Counted from the first letter of the stretch, positions 1 to 14,607 are shown. The stretch: 64,000 nt of DNA from Ralstonia sp. 25mfcol4.1 (GCF_900104095.1 NZ_FNJO01000014.1:101405-165404); one strand, 5' to 3'. Notes: generated by a model not told the origin, from the letters alone. Numbers and translations are program-made.

Positions 1-685
1 TGTAGAAGAACGGGTTGGCGTGCGACACGGCCTGCCAGAACGGCGGCAAGGAATGAATCGAATAGAACACGCCGGACAGGAACGTGGCCGGCATGATCAG
101 AAAGTTCTGGAACGCGGCCAGTTGGTCAAACTTCTCGGCCCAGATGCCGGCGATCAGGCCCAGCGTGCCCAGGATGCCCGCGCCGGCCAGCCCGAACACC
201 AGGATCCACAGCGGATGCGCGAAATGCAGGTGCGCAAACCATGCCGTCACCAGCAGCACGCCCAGGCCCACGCATAGCCCGCGGATGATCGACGCCGCCA
301 CATAGGCGCCGAACATCTCCCAGTGCGACAGCGGCGGCAGCAGGATGAACACCAGGTTGCCGGTGATCTTGGACTGGATCAGCGATGACGAACTGTTGGC
401 GAACGCGTTCTGCAGCACGCTCATCATCACCAGGCCTGGCACCAGGAAAGCGGTATAGCTGATCTGGTCATAGACGCGCACGCGGTCTTCGAGCACATGG
501 CCGAAGATCAGCAGGTACAGCACGGCGGTCAGCACCGGCGCGGCCACGGTCTGGAACGATACCTTCCAGAAGCGCAGCACTTCCTTGTAGAGCAGCGTGC
601 GGAAGCCGATCAGGCCGCCGACTTTCATCGATGCCAGACGCTGTTCCTCGCGCTGGGCCACATTGACCTCGACGGGATTCTTCAT
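1..685 (-). CDS. yadH: ABC-2 type transporter permease, partial (C-terminus outside window)
   Basis: This is the membrane partner of the ATPase just upstream and would form the channel of an ABC-2 exporter in the inner membrane. The visible part starts with an ATG at 685 and gives about 228 residues of alternating hydrophobic segments, including the stretch VLTAVLYLLIFG and a late FLIMPATFLSGVFYS segment typical of YadH/NodJ-like ABC-2 permeases. Its ATG overlaps the TGA of the ATPase gene, so the two are translationally coupled. The gene runs off the left edge, so the last few dozen residues are missing. The symbol follows E. coli YadGH by family and by position after the mla genes. The exported substrate is unknown. 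Confidence 0.85.
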   Translation of the reverse strand, partial: MKNPVEVNVAQREEQRLASMKVGGLIGFRTLLYKEVLRFWKVSFQTVAAPVLTAVLYLLIFGHVLEDRVRVYDQISYTAFLVPGLVMMSVLQNAFANSSSSLIQSKITGNLVFILLPPLSHWEMFGAYVAASIIRGLCVGLGVLLVTAWFAHLHFAHPLWILVFGLAGAGILGTLGLIAGIWAEKFDQLAAFQNFLIMPATFLSGVFYSIHSLPPFWQAVSHANPFFY

Positions 686-1632
686 GCCGCGGCCTCCATG
701 GCGGCGTTCGGCGTGCTGCCGGGCATCTCGCCCTCGCGGCGCATGATCTGCACGAACACGTCCTCCAGGTCGGCCTTGCTGATTTCCATGTCTTCGATTT
801 CACAACCGGCTGCGCGCAGCGCGGCCAGGATGGGCTCCACAGCCTCGTAGCCCGACAGCCGCAGGCGATGCGCGCGCTCGCCCGGATTGCCCGGCGTGCG
901 CAGTGCGTCGAGCTCGGCCGGCAGGGTACCCTTCGACAGGGTCAGAACCAGTTGCAGGCCCGCAAACTGGTTGAGCAGGCTGCTGGTGCGGTCCAGCGCC
1001 ACCACCTCGCCGAACTTGAGCATGGCGATGCGGTCGCAGAGTGCCTCGGCTTCTTCCAGGTAGTGGGTGGTCAGGATGATCGTGTGGCCTTCGCGGTTCA
1101 GGCGCGAAATGAATTTCCACAGGGTCTGGCGCAGCTCCACGTCCACGCCGGCGGTGGGTTCGTCCAGCACGATCACGGGCGGACGGTGCACCAGCGCCTG
1201 GGCCACCAGTACGCGGCGCTTCATGCCGCCCGACAGCTGGCGCATGTTGCTGTCGGCCTTGTTGGTGAGATCGAGGTTGGCCATGATCTCGTCGATCCAG
1301 TCGTCGTTGCGCGGCAGGCCGAAATAGCCCGACTGCAGCCGCAGCGTCTCGCGCACCGTGAAGAACGGATCGAAAACCAGCTCCTGGGGCACCACGCCCA
1401 GCATGCGGCGCGCCATGCGGTAGTCGTCCACCACATCGTGGCCGAGCACGCTGACCGTACCCGAATCGGCGCGGTTCAGACCGGCCAGAATGGAAATCAG
1501 CGTGGTCTTGCCCGCGCCGTTGGGGCCGAGCAGGCCGAAGAATTCGCCGCGCTCGACGCTGAAACTGACACCCTTGAGCGCCTGCAGGTTGCGGTAACGC
1601 TTGCGGACATCGGTAATTTCGATGGCTTTCAT
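682..1632 (-). CDS. yadG: ABC transporter ATP-binding protein (YadG-like)
   Basis: A 316-residue ATPase subunit that powers the ABC-2 exporter encoded directly downstream. Walker A GPNGAGKTT lies at residues 36-44, the Q-loop VPQE near 81, the signature LSGGMKRR at 133-140, Walker B VIVLDEP from 153 and the switch histidine in TTHYLEE near 190. The roughly 80 residues after the nucleotide-binding domain form the C-terminal extension common in exporters of this type. The ATG at 1632 follows a 250-base leader with a TATAAT-like element. The gene follows mlaB in the same direction, an order I know from other Burkholderiaceae, but its transport role relative to Mla is not established by the sequence. 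Confidence 0.9.
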   Translation of the reverse strand: MKAIEITDVRKRYRNLQALKGVSFSVERGEFFGLLGPNGAGKTTLISILAGLNRADSGTVSVLGHDVVDDYRMARRMLGVVPQELVFDPFFTVRETLRLQSGYFGLPRNDDWIDEIMANLDLTNKADSNMRQLSGGMKRRVLVAQALVHRPPVIVLDEPTAGVDVELRQTLWKFISRLNREGHTIILTTHYLEEAEALCDRIAMLKFGEVVALDRTSSLLNQFAGLQLVLTLSKGTLPAELDALRTPGNPGERAHRLRLSGYEAVEPILAALRAAGCEIEDMEISKADLEDVFVQIMRREGEMPGSTPNAAMEAAA

Positions 1633-1767
1633 GGCCGAATGTCTTGGGATGGGGCCGCTTGGCGGTCAGCCTTACCTGGATTTGGGGGGCGCCCCTGAGG
1701 TTAGCCGCGCAGCACCTGTGGATCGTGTCAGGGCACTTGGGGGCGACTTGGGGACGAACAACCCGGA

Positions 1768-1773
1768 ATTATA
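1768..1773 (-). promoter_or_regulatory. putative -10 element upstream of yadG
   Basis: The minus strand reads CCCCTATAATTCCGGG here, a perfect TATAAT about 135 bases before the yadG start. No good -35 hexamer sits 16-18 bases upstream. The same TATAAT-plus-CCGGG layout recurs before ponA and rpsJ in this window. Confidence 0.35.
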
Positions 1774-1882
1774 GGGGATGAGGGGGTTCCCCCGCTCTGC
1801 CCGGCGCGGCGCCAGGCCCTCGGCCCGACGCCGTGGCATCGCATGGCCGCACGCAATGGCGCGCGCGGCGACGGATGCCGGT

Positions 1883-2185
1883 TCAATGTCGGTGGTGGTG
1901 GTGTTCCGGGTGGGTAGCCGTGGCGGTAGCCAGGCCCAGCAGGCCTTCGACCCCATAGAGGGTGGCCAGCGAACGCAACTGCGGCGACGCACCGGCAATA
2001 GCCAGCGACTGGCCGCGCTCGGCGGCAGCCCGCTGCCAGGCCAGCAGCACGGCGACGGCGGAGGAATCCACCTGCGTCAGCGCGCTGCAATCCACCGTCA
2101 CGTCGCCCTGCTGCACGCGCGACAGGCCGTCACGCAGCACGATGGCGGCGTTGCGGTTGGTCAGCGAGGAGCCAAGGGCAGGCAT
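1883..2185 (-). CDS. mlaB: MlaB, STAS-domain protein of the Mla phospholipid transporter
   Basis: A 100-residue cytoplasmic STAS-domain protein that in the known MlaFEDB complex binds the ATPase MlaF and stabilises it. The STAS signature is visible in VDCSALTQVDSSAVAVLLAW (about residues 31-50), including the DSSAV turn. The ATG at 2185 places SLTNRNAA at the usual distance from the N-terminus; the frame stays open farther upstream, but those residues run through a terminator hairpin and do not look like STAS sequence. The C-terminus ends in the histidine-rich tail HPEHHHHRH, which E. coli-type MlaB lacks as far as I recall. A predicted terminator separates it from mlaC, so its expression may be attenuated relative to the rest of the operon. 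Confidence 0.85.
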   Translation of the reverse strand: MPALGSSLTNRNAAIVLRDGLSRVQQGDVTVDCSALTQVDSSAVAVLLAWQRAAAERGQSLAIAGASPQLRSLATLYGVEGLLGLATATATHPEHHHHRH

Positions 2186-2221
2186 GAATGGATGCTGGAA
2201 ACGTGAAACGGGCTTATCGAA

Positions 2222-2248
2222 ATGAAAACTCCCGCCCGGAGGCGGGAG
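2222..2248 (-). terminator. intrinsic terminator between mlaC and mlaB
   Basis: On the minus strand an 8-bp stem CTCCCGCC/GGCGGGAG with a TCCG loop is followed directly by TTTTCATT. It lies 70 bases after the mlaC stop and about 37 bases before the mlaB start, inside what would otherwise be one operon. Confidence 0.75.
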
Positions 2249-2318
2249 CGTCTGGCCATTGTAGACCAGTTTGGCCGCGCCGTGCTGCGGCGCAACCAGA
2301 ATCGCGCCGATCGGCCGC

Positions 2319-2948
2319 TCAGCTCTTGGCGTTGGCCAGTTGGCGGTTGCGGTCCTGCAGCGTCTTGATGACGCCGTCCACACCCTGCTGGTTGGCGATG
2401 GTGTTGAAGCTGCCCTTGTACGCCTCGGTCAGCCAGGCGCCCAGCACGTTGATGTCATAGACCTTCCAGCCCTCGGGCGTCTTTTCCAGGCGATAGTCCA
2501 TCTGGATCGGCTCGCCCTTGTTGATGACCTGGGTGCGGATCGTGGCGTCGGTGTCGTCAGCCGTGCCGCGATAGGGACGGAACTGCACCTTCTGGTCGCG
2601 GATCTGGGCAATGGCGCCCGCGTAGGTACGGATCAGCAGCGTCTTGAACTCGTCGGTAATCACCTTCTGCTGTTCCGGCGTGGCCTTCGACCAGTTGCGG
2701 CCCATGGCGATCTGCGTGGTGCGCGTGAAGTTGGCGTGCGGCAGGATCTTCTGCTCGACGAGCTGGGTGATCTTGCCGATATTGCCGGCCTGCATGTCCT
2801 TGTCGGACTGCACGGTGGACATCACGTCGTTCACCACGCCCTTGACCAGGCCGTCCGGCGTCGAGGCGTCGGCCTGCTGCGCCTGCGCGGCGCCGGCGCC
2901 GGCAAAGGCAACAACAGTGAGGAAGGGAAGCAGCAGTCGCTTGATCAT
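2319..2948 (-). CDS. mlaC: MlaC, periplasmic phospholipid-binding shuttle
   Basis: A 209-residue Tgt2/MlaC-family protein that carries phospholipids across the periplasm between the outer-membrane MlaA complex and the inner-membrane MlaFEDB complex. The first 24 residues (MIKRLLLPFLTVVAFAGAGAAQAQ) form a clean Sec signal peptide with an AQA-type cleavage site. The body contains the family segment YAGAIAQIRDQKVQFRPYRG and ends in a GVDGVIKTLQDRNRQL helix. The ATG at 2948 is preceded by AAGGAAA at good spacing, which rules out the longer reading. It follows mlaA after 253 bases, long enough for an internal promoter, though I could not identify one. Confidence 0.93.
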   Translation of the reverse strand: MIKRLLLPFLTVVAFAGAGAAQAQQADASTPDGLVKGVVNDVMSTVQSDKDMQAGNIGKITQLVEQKILPHANFTRTTQIAMGRNWSKATPEQQKVITDEFKTLLIRTYAGAIAQIRDQKVQFRPYRGTADDTDATIRTQVINKGEPIQMDYRLEKTPEGWKVYDINVLGAWLTEAYKGSFNTIANQQGVDGVIKTLQDRNRQLANAKS

Positions 2949-3201
2949 GTGAATTTTTTCCTTTCTTTCCGGGGACGTCACCTGCAGGGTATCGGCAGGT
3001 TCGCGCCCATCCGACAGGGCAACAACGCACCGCCATCGGAAATCATTGAAACACAGGCGTCAGCCGGGCATGGTACCCGTACATGCATTAAACGCCACTT
3101 TCATACACTTTGTTTCAGGCCTCACAGCGCGCTCACAGGCGCGGCCAGGCATTGTCGTGACTAGGCTGGCGGTGCAGACCTTGCGGGCTGCCCACGGCGC
3201 A

Positions 3202-3993
3202 TCAGCCCTCTTTGGTATCGGATCCGACCGGCGCGGGCTTGCCGCCATCCTGATCCTGCGGCGCCTTCTGCTGGGGTTGCTGCGGCGCGTCCTCGTCGTC
3301 CTGCGACGGCGGATTGCCGTCGTGGATCAGGTATTCGCGTCGCTGCAGGTATGAATCGCGCAGGAACGCGTACTTGTCCAGCGCGGCCGCCTCGATCAGG
3401 CTGGTGGCACCCAGTAGCTGGGCCCGCCCGTCGACCACGCGCACGGTGGACACCGACAGGCTCGCGTACCACGGCGAAATATAGGTGGTCGGGTCCATGA
3501 AGCGGTCCACCACCATGCCGGTGCCGTCACGCACGCTGCTCGGTCCGAACAGCGGCAGCACCAGGTACGGGCCCGGCGGCACGCCCCACACGCCCATGGT
3601 CTGGCCGAAGTCTTCCTTGTACTTCGGCAGCCCGGCCGGCGTGGCGATATCGATCAGGCCGCCCAGGCCAAGCACGCTGTTGATGGCCACGCGCATCGTG
3701 TCTTCCGCTGCCCGCGACGGCTTGCCTTGCAGCAGGTTGTTGGCCGCCGAGTAGACATCGCTGACGTTCGAGAAGAAGTTGCCCACCGCCGTGCGCACCG
3801 GCGACGGGATGTAGTCCTGGTAGCCCTCGGCCACCGGCTTCAGCGCGTACTTGTCGAGATTGTCATTGAACGTGGAAACGCCACGGTTGAACGGCTCCAG
3901 CGGGTCTGCCGGATTGGCGTTGGGTCCGGTGGCGCAGCCGGCCAGGGCCAGCGCGACCAGCGAAACCGCGGTCAGGCGATGAAAAGTGCTCAT
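3202..3993 (-). CDS. mlaA: MlaA (VacJ) outer-membrane lipoprotein
   Basis: A 263-residue VacJ-family lipoprotein that sits in the outer membrane, usually with a porin, and extracts mislocalised phospholipids from the outer leaflet. A lipoprotein signal with lipobox LAGC (Cys at about residue 19) is followed by the family core DPLEPFNRGVSTFND and later the segment GPYLVLPLFGPSSVRDG. The C-terminal 40 residues are rich in P, Q and D and look disordered. Its ATG overlaps the mlaD stop (ATGA), so it is coupled to mlaD. In E. coli mlaA is elsewhere on the chromosome; having it inside the mla operon between mlaD and mlaC is the betaproteobacterial arrangement. Confidence 0.93.
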   Translation of the reverse strand: MSTFHRLTAVSLVALALAGCATGPNANPADPLEPFNRGVSTFNDNLDKYALKPVAEGYQDYIPSPVRTAVGNFFSNVSDVYSAANNLLQGKPSRAAEDTMRVAINSVLGLGGLIDIATPAGLPKYKEDFGQTMGVWGVPPGPYLVLPLFGPSSVRDGTGMVVDRFMDPTTYISPWYASLSVSTVRVVDGRAQLLGATSLIEAAALDKYAFLRDSYLQRREYLIHDGNPPSQDDEDAPQQPQQKAPQDQDGGKPAPVGSDTKEG

Positions 3994-4580
3994 TTGCTAC
4001 CGCCCATTCCCGGCGCGGCCGGCAAGGCCGCCGCACCCGAGCCGGACGCATTCGACGAAGAAGGGGAAGGAGACGGGGCCGGGGCGGACGCGTTGCCGTT
4101 GCCGCTGTTGCCGCCGCCGGCGCCGGCATCGGCCGCCTTGTTGTACAGGAACTGACCAATCAGGTTTTCCAGCACCACGGCCGACTGCGTCATCGTGATC
4201 TTGCTGCCCTGGGCCAGCATCTTGTCGTCGCCGCCGGCTTCCAGCCCGATGTACTGCTCGCCAAGCAGTCCCGACGTCAGGATCTTGGCCGACGTGTCGC
4301 GCGGGAACTCGTACCGTTTATCCAGATTCATCGTCACCGTGGCCTGGTATTGCTTGTCGTCGAAGTTGATCGACGCCACGCGGCCCACCACGACGCCGGC
4401 ACTTTTCACGGGCGCACGCGGCTTCAGTCCGCCGATATTGTCGAACTGCGCGGTCACCGCGTAGGTGTCCTGGAACGACAGGCTGCTCATGTTGCCGGCC
4501 TTCAGCGCCAGGAACAGCAGGGCGGCGAAGCCCACCACCACGAACAACCCCACCCAGTAGTCGAGCGAATTTTTCTTCAT
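3990..4580 (-). CDS. mlaD: MlaD, MCE-domain substrate-binding subunit
   Basis: A 196-residue single-pass inner-membrane protein whose periplasmic MCE domain forms a hexameric ring that passes phospholipids between MlaE and MlaC. The N-terminal anchor is LDYWVGLFVVVGFAALLFLAL, followed by the MCE domain starting near YAVTAQFDNIGGLKPRAPVK and the hydrophobic pore segment TQSAVVLENLIGQFLY near residue 150. The last 45 residues are a low-complexity tail rich in G, S, N, A and P. The ATG at 4580 is 23 bases after the mlaE stop, and the 3' end overlaps mlaA by four bases. Confidence 0.93.
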   Translation of the reverse strand: MKKNSLDYWVGLFVVVGFAALLFLALKAGNMSSLSFQDTYAVTAQFDNIGGLKPRAPVKSAGVVVGRVASINFDDKQYQATVTMNLDKRYEFPRDTSAKILTSGLLGEQYIGLEAGGDDKMLAQGSKITMTQSAVVLENLIGQFLYNKAADAGAGGGNSGNGNASAPAPSPSPSSSNASGSGAAALPAAPGMGGSK

Positions 4581-4603
4581 GCGAGTCTCTTGTCGAATGC
4601 TTG

Positions 4604-5380
4604 TCAGCTGAACATCAGCGCGGTCAGCAGGAAATCCAGGCCGAGCACGGCCAGCGACGCCATCACCACGGTCCGCGTGGTGGCGCGTGAAACGCCTTCG
4701 GGCGTCGGGTTCGCCTCGAACCCCTGGTACAGCGCGATGAACGTCACCGCAATGCCAAAAGTGAAGCTTTTGATCACGCCGTTCAGCACGTCGGCACGCA
4801 CGTCCACGCCGCCTTGCATCTGCGACCAGAACGCGCCGGCATCCACGCCGATCAGCTGCACGCCAACCAGGTAACCGCCCAGGATGCCCACCGCGCTGAA
4901 GATCGCCGCCAGGATCGGCATGGCGATGACACCGGCCCAGAATCGGGGCGCGATCACGCGCTGCAAGGGGTTGACGGCCATCATTTCCATGGCGGTCAGC
5001 TGCTCGCCGGCCTTCATCAGTCCGATTTCAGCGGTCAGCGACGTGCCGGCGCGGCCCGCGAACAGCAGCGCCGACACCACCGGCCCCAGTTCGCGCACCA
5101 GCGACAGCGCCACCAGCAGGCCCAGCGCCTGCTCGGACCCATAGCGGTTCAGCGTGTAGTAGCCCTGCAGGCCGAGCACGAAGCCGACGAACAGGCCCGA
5201 CACGGCGATGATCACCAGCGACAGGTTCCCGACGAAGAACACCTGGTCCGAGATCAGCCGGAACCGGCGCAGCAGCGCCGGCGACAGCGCCAGCACGGCC
5301 AGGAACATGCGCGTGGCACGGCCCAGGCCGCCCACGAACTGGCGCACCGCCGCGCCGATGGTAGTGAAGAAGCCGGTCAA
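4604..5380 (-). CDS. mlaE: MlaE, permease subunit of the Mla ABC transporter
   Basis: A 258-residue integral membrane protein of the MlaE/TTG1 family. It forms the transmembrane core of the MlaFEDB phospholipid ABC transporter. Family motifs are clear: LVRELGPVVSALLFAGRAGTSLTAEIG around residues 95-120, then MKAGEQLTAMEMM and the C-terminal TRTVVMASLAVLGLDFLLTAL. Five or so membrane segments are predicted. The start is a TTG at 5380 that overlaps the TGA of mlaF (TTGA), so it depends on coupling to mlaF translation; no ATG gives a better fit upstream. Confidence 0.92.
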   Translation of the reverse strand: MTGFFTTIGAAVRQFVGGLGRATRMFLAVLALSPALLRRFRLISDQVFFVGNLSLVIIAVSGLFVGFVLGLQGYYTLNRYGSEQALGLLVALSLVRELGPVVSALLFAGRAGTSLTAEIGLMKAGEQLTAMEMMAVNPLQRVIAPRFWAGVIAMPILAAIFSAVGILGGYLVGVQLIGVDAGAFWSQMQGGVDVRADVLNGVIKSFTFGIAVTFIALYQGFEANPTPEGVSRATTRTVVMASLAVLGLDFLLTALMFS

Positions 5381-6228
5381 CGCGCGCCTCCGGCCAGGAA
5401 ATCTTCGGCCAGCGTGGGGCCGGCGTAGTGGAAAGGCACCGGGCCGTCGGCCTCGGCGTGCACGAACTGGCGCACGAACGGGTCGCTGGACGCCCGCAGG
5501 TCGTCGGGCGCCCCTTCGGCGGCAATCCTGCCGTTCGCAATGAAATACACGTAATCGGCGATCTGGAAGGTTTCCTGCACGTCGTGCGAGACGATGATGG
5601 TGCTGGCACCCAGCGCGTCGTTGAGGTCGCGGATCAGGTTGGCCGTGAGGCCGAGCGAGATCGGATCCAGGCCGGCGAACGGCTCGTCGTACATCAGCAG
5701 GGCCGGGTCCAGCGCAATGGCCCGCGCCAGCGCCACGCGCCGCGCCATGCCGCCCGAGATCTGCGCCGGCATCAGGTCCCGTGCCCCGCGCAGCCCCACC
5801 GCGTTGAGCTTCATCAGCACCAGATCCCGGATCATCGATTCAGGCAGGTCGGTGTGCTCGCGTAGCGGAAATGCGACATTGTCGAATACCGACAGGTCAG
5901 TGAAGAGCGCGCCAAACTGGAACAGCATGCCCATCTGGCGGCGCACCGCGTAGAGCGCGGCCTGGTCCATGGCGTCGATGTCGGCGCCGTTGAATGTCAC
6001 GCGGCCGCGCTGCGGGCGCACCATGCCGCCCACCAGCCGCATCACCGTGGTCTTGCCACAGCCCGAACCGCCCATGACGGCCACCACTTTCCCGCGCGGA
6101 AAGCGCATGGAAAGGCCGGATAGGATGGGCTTGTCGCCGGCCGCGTATGCAAAATCGACATCCGCGAGTTCGACGACGTTGGGGCCTGTAAAAGCCTGGC
6201 CAGACGGGTTCGGCACGGTAGCGGTCAC
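5377..6228 (-). CDS. mlaF: MlaF, ATPase subunit of the Mla ABC transporter
   Basis: A 283-residue cytoplasmic ATPase that energises phospholipid transport through MlaE. Walker A GGSGCGKT is at residues 53-60, signature ISGGMARR at 157-164, Walker B LLMYDEP near 178-183 and the switch histidine in IIVSHD at 215. The C-terminal residues beyond about 250, ending in LAEDFLAGGAR, correspond to the extension that MlaF homologues use to contact a neighbouring protomer. The start is taken as the GTG at 6228; no ATG lies in frame nearby. It is the first gene of the operon mlaFEDACB-yadGH, with a TATAAT-like element about 28 bases upstream. Confidence 0.92.
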   Translation of the reverse strand: MTATVPNPSGQAFTGPNVVELADVDFAYAAGDKPILSGLSMRFPRGKVVAVMGGSGCGKTTVMRLVGGMVRPQRGRVTFNGADIDAMDQAALYAVRRQMGMLFQFGALFTDLSVFDNVAFPLREHTDLPESMIRDLVLMKLNAVGLRGARDLMPAQISGGMARRVALARAIALDPALLMYDEPFAGLDPISLGLTANLIRDLNDALGASTIIVSHDVQETFQIADYVYFIANGRIAAEGAPDDLRASSDPFVRQFVHAEADGPVPFHYAGPTLAEDFLAGGAR

Positions 6229-6255
6229 AATGTCACCGGATTTGGACAGGCCGCC

Positions 6256-6261
6256 ATTATA
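6256..6261 (-). promoter_or_regulatory. putative -10 element of the mla operon
   Basis: The minus strand carries TATAAT here, about 28 bases before the mlaF GTG, which would give a leader of roughly 20 nucleotides. The hexamer 17 bases upstream (GGCGAC) is a poor -35, so an activator or another sigma-factor context is possible. Confidence 0.35.
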
Positions 6262-6377
6262 AGGGCTACTACCTATCGGTCGCCGTCCCGTGTGGTGATC
6301 TCACCATTGCATGACCGACAACAATCGCGACGCATTGGTGTGGCGCCGGCTTAATACACATACTCACTAGATCACAC

Positions 6378-7466
6378 TCAGGGTTCGGCGCGCGGTCCCG
6401 CCTGGCGCAGAATGGCCTGCCATTGCACAGATTCCGAGCGGATGGCGGTGGCAAAGGCGTCGGGGGAATCGCGAACGGGCGTGAGGCCGGCGGCCATCAA
6501 CTGGGCCTGCACGCCGCGCTCGCTGGTCACACTGTCCAGTTCGGTGGCCAGTCGCGCCACGATTGCCCGGGGCGTCTTGGCCGGGGCCATCACGCCATAC
6601 CAGGCCAGCGCCCCGTAGCCCTCCATGCCGGTCTCCTGCAGCGTCGGCACCTGGGGCGACAGCGGCGAACGCACCGGCCCGGTCACGCCCAGGATCCGCA
6701 GCGCACCCGAGCGCACATGGGTCTGCACCGCGGCCCAGGAACAGAAACAGGCGCTGATCCGGCCGGCGAGCATTTCCTGCACCACTGCGCTTTCGCCCTT
6801 GGCCATCACCAGCGGCACGCTGGTTGGCATACCCCGCACCGCATATTCGGCATATAGATGCGACGGGCTGCCCGGCTGGCCATAGCCGTAGTTGTACGAC
6901 GCCGGGTTCGACCGCACGGCCGTGACCCACTGCTGGGGTGTCGTCATCGGCAAATGACCATCGATCACCAGGAACACCGGCGTAGCGGCCACCCGCGCGA
7001 CGGGGGTGAAATCGCGCATCACGTCATAGGGCACCGGTTCCAGTCCGGGCTGGATCAGCATGTTGGCCTGATGGAACAGCAGCGTGTGGCCGTCGGAACT
7101 GGCCTTGGCCACGAGGTCGCCGGCCATGGTGCCGGCCGCGCCCGGGCGATTGTCCACCTCGACGGGCACGCCAAGCCGCTGGGATAACCGTTCCGCCAGC
7201 AGTCGCGCAACGGCATCGGCAACGCCACCGGCCGGAAACGGCACGATCATGCGCAGCGGCCGGGCCGGGAACGAGACCTGACGGGCCGGCGATTCCGCGC
7301 GCGCGGCAGACGGGATGCTGGCAAGCTGGGCGACCGCGGGAGGCTGAGCGAGGGCCGTCGCCGTGCATAGCGCAACGGCAACCACACACCCCGTCCATCT
7401 TGCAGCGAGTATTGGCAACTTCGCTATACCTCGCCAAAGCCGCATGCAATTGCGTACTTCGGGCAT
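6378..7466 (-). CDS. tripartite tricarboxylate transporter (Bug) family substrate-binding protein
   Basis: A 362-residue periplasmic solute receptor of the TctC/Bug family, which is strongly expanded in Cupriavidus and Bordetella. The core begins with RPLRMIVPFPAGGVADAVAR and continues with VEVDNRPGAAGTMAGDLVAKA, the standard Bug ligand-pocket signatures; the late QVPTLQETGMEGY segment is also typical. A signal peptide is present after an unusually long N-region. The ATG at 7466 is preceded by GGAGGAAATTG, an excellent ribosome-binding site. No TctA or TctB membrane subunits lie nearby, so this is an orphan receptor; its ligand cannot be read from sequence. Confidence 0.88.
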   Translation of the reverse strand: MPEVRNCMRLWRGIAKLPILAARWTGCVVAVALCTATALAQPPAVAQLASIPSAARAESPARQVSFPARPLRMIVPFPAGGVADAVARLLAERLSQRLGVPVEVDNRPGAAGTMAGDLVAKASSDGHTLLFHQANMLIQPGLEPVPYDVMRDFTPVARVAATPVFLVIDGHLPMTTPQQWVTAVRSNPASYNYGYGQPGSPSHLYAEYAVRGMPTSVPLVMAKGESAVVQEMLAGRISACFCSWAAVQTHVRSGALRILGVTGPVRSPLSPQVPTLQETGMEGYGALAWYGVMAPAKTPRAIVARLATELDSVTSERGVQAQLMAAGLTPVRDSPDAFATAIRSESVQWQAILRQAGPRAEP

Positions 7467-7627
7467 CAATTTCCTCCGGGCCGTACCCACCGTTACGGCG
7501 CCAAATCGGCTGAAAGGGATTTCGAGGCAGTCTCTTTTTATCTAGTTTGAGAAAATTGTAAGGACATTGCCTGGCAGCGCACAGACCGCGTAAACGCTCT
7601 CCGGGCGGACCCCAATGTGAGCGCCCG

Positions 7628-7633
7628 TATAAT
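7628..7633 (+). promoter_or_regulatory. -10 element placed for a leaderless transcript
   Basis: A perfect TATAAT ends six bases before the ATG of the acetyltransferase gene at 7640. Transcription starting at the usual distance would begin on the A of the start codon. No convincing -35 or Shine-Dalgarno sequence is present. Confidence 0.45.
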
Positions 7634-7639
7634 CGGCCG

Positions 7640-8173
7640 ATGTTTGAATTCACCCTGCGGCCCATGCGTGCGGCCGACCTGCCCGCCGTGCTGGCCATCC
7701 AGGCGCAATGCTATGGCGATGCGCTGGTCGAGTCTGCCGATGCCCTGGAAAGCCGGCTCACGTTGTCTCCCGCTACCTGCTGGGTCGCCGCCTTGGTCAC
7801 GCCATCGCAAAACGGCCATTCCGCCCCAGCCCTGGCCGCCTACCTGTTCACCCATGCATGGCCAGAGGGGTCGCTGCCACCCTGGAACGGCCGGCTTGCC
7901 CGCGACTGGCCCGAAACCGAGCCGCTCACGTGGTTCGTTCATGACATGGCCGTGGCACCGATCGGCCGCGGCGCAGGGCTCGCTGCCCGCCTCCACGAGG
8001 CGGCACGCAACGTGGCGATGAAGAACGGTCTACGGTCATCGCGCCTCATCGCCGTCCAGTCAGCCGATGCATACTGGCGCAGGCTCGGGTACGCACCGCT
8101 GGCAGCCGGCAGCCATGCAGACAAGCTGGCAGCGTATGGCGAGGGTGCGGTGTTGATGGGGTGTGTGCTGTAG
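7640..8173 (+). CDS. GNAT family N-acetyltransferase
   Basis: A 177-residue Gcn5-related acetyltransferase that would transfer an acetyl group from acetyl-CoA to an amine. The acetyl-CoA pyrophosphate loop is visible as DMAVAPIGRGAGLAARLHEAA (about residues 102-122, with GRGAGL as the Q/RxxGxG/A equivalent), and the C-terminal SADAYWRRLGYAP stretch matches motif B. The N-terminal FTLRPMRAADLPAVLAIQ is the common GNAT start. It stands alone between two minus-strand units. The ATG at 7640 lies only six bases after TATAAT, so the mRNA may be leaderless. The substrate is unknown. Confidence 0.88.
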   Translation: MFEFTLRPMRAADLPAVLAIQAQCYGDALVESADALESRLTLSPATCWVAALVTPSQNGHSAPALAAYLFTHAWPEGSLPPWNGRLARDWPETEPLTWFVHDMAVAPIGRGAGLAARLHEAARNVAMKNGLRSSRLIAVQSADAYWRRLGYAPLAAGSHADKLAAYGEGAVLMGCVL

Positions 8174-8202
8174 GTCGAAGCTTGCCGAACCCGCAGGCCA
8201 GA

Positions 8203-8237
8203 ACAAAAAACCCCCGCAGCCTTCCGGCGTGCGGGGG
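8203..8237 (-). terminator. intrinsic terminator of gltD
   Basis: On the minus strand the 8-bp stem CCCCCGCA/TGCGGGGG encloses an 11-base loop and is followed by TTTTTTGTT. It lies 30 bases after the gltD stop and also separates gltD from the convergent acetyltransferase gene. Confidence 0.85.
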
Positions 8238-8267
8238 TGCTTTCCAGCAAGGGCCGGAACCAGCGGC

Positions 8268-9731
<1,464 letters not shown>

Positions 9732-9843
9732 GTTGCATCCTTGGTCTTGCTGGCGCGAGGCGGCCGGGCCGGCCTCGCGTGGGGTCAGTATCTTGTTGGC
9801 GCCGCAGGCGTAGCCGCGGCGCCTCTCGTGGTGTGGCTGCCGG

Positions 9844-14607
<4,764 letters not shown>

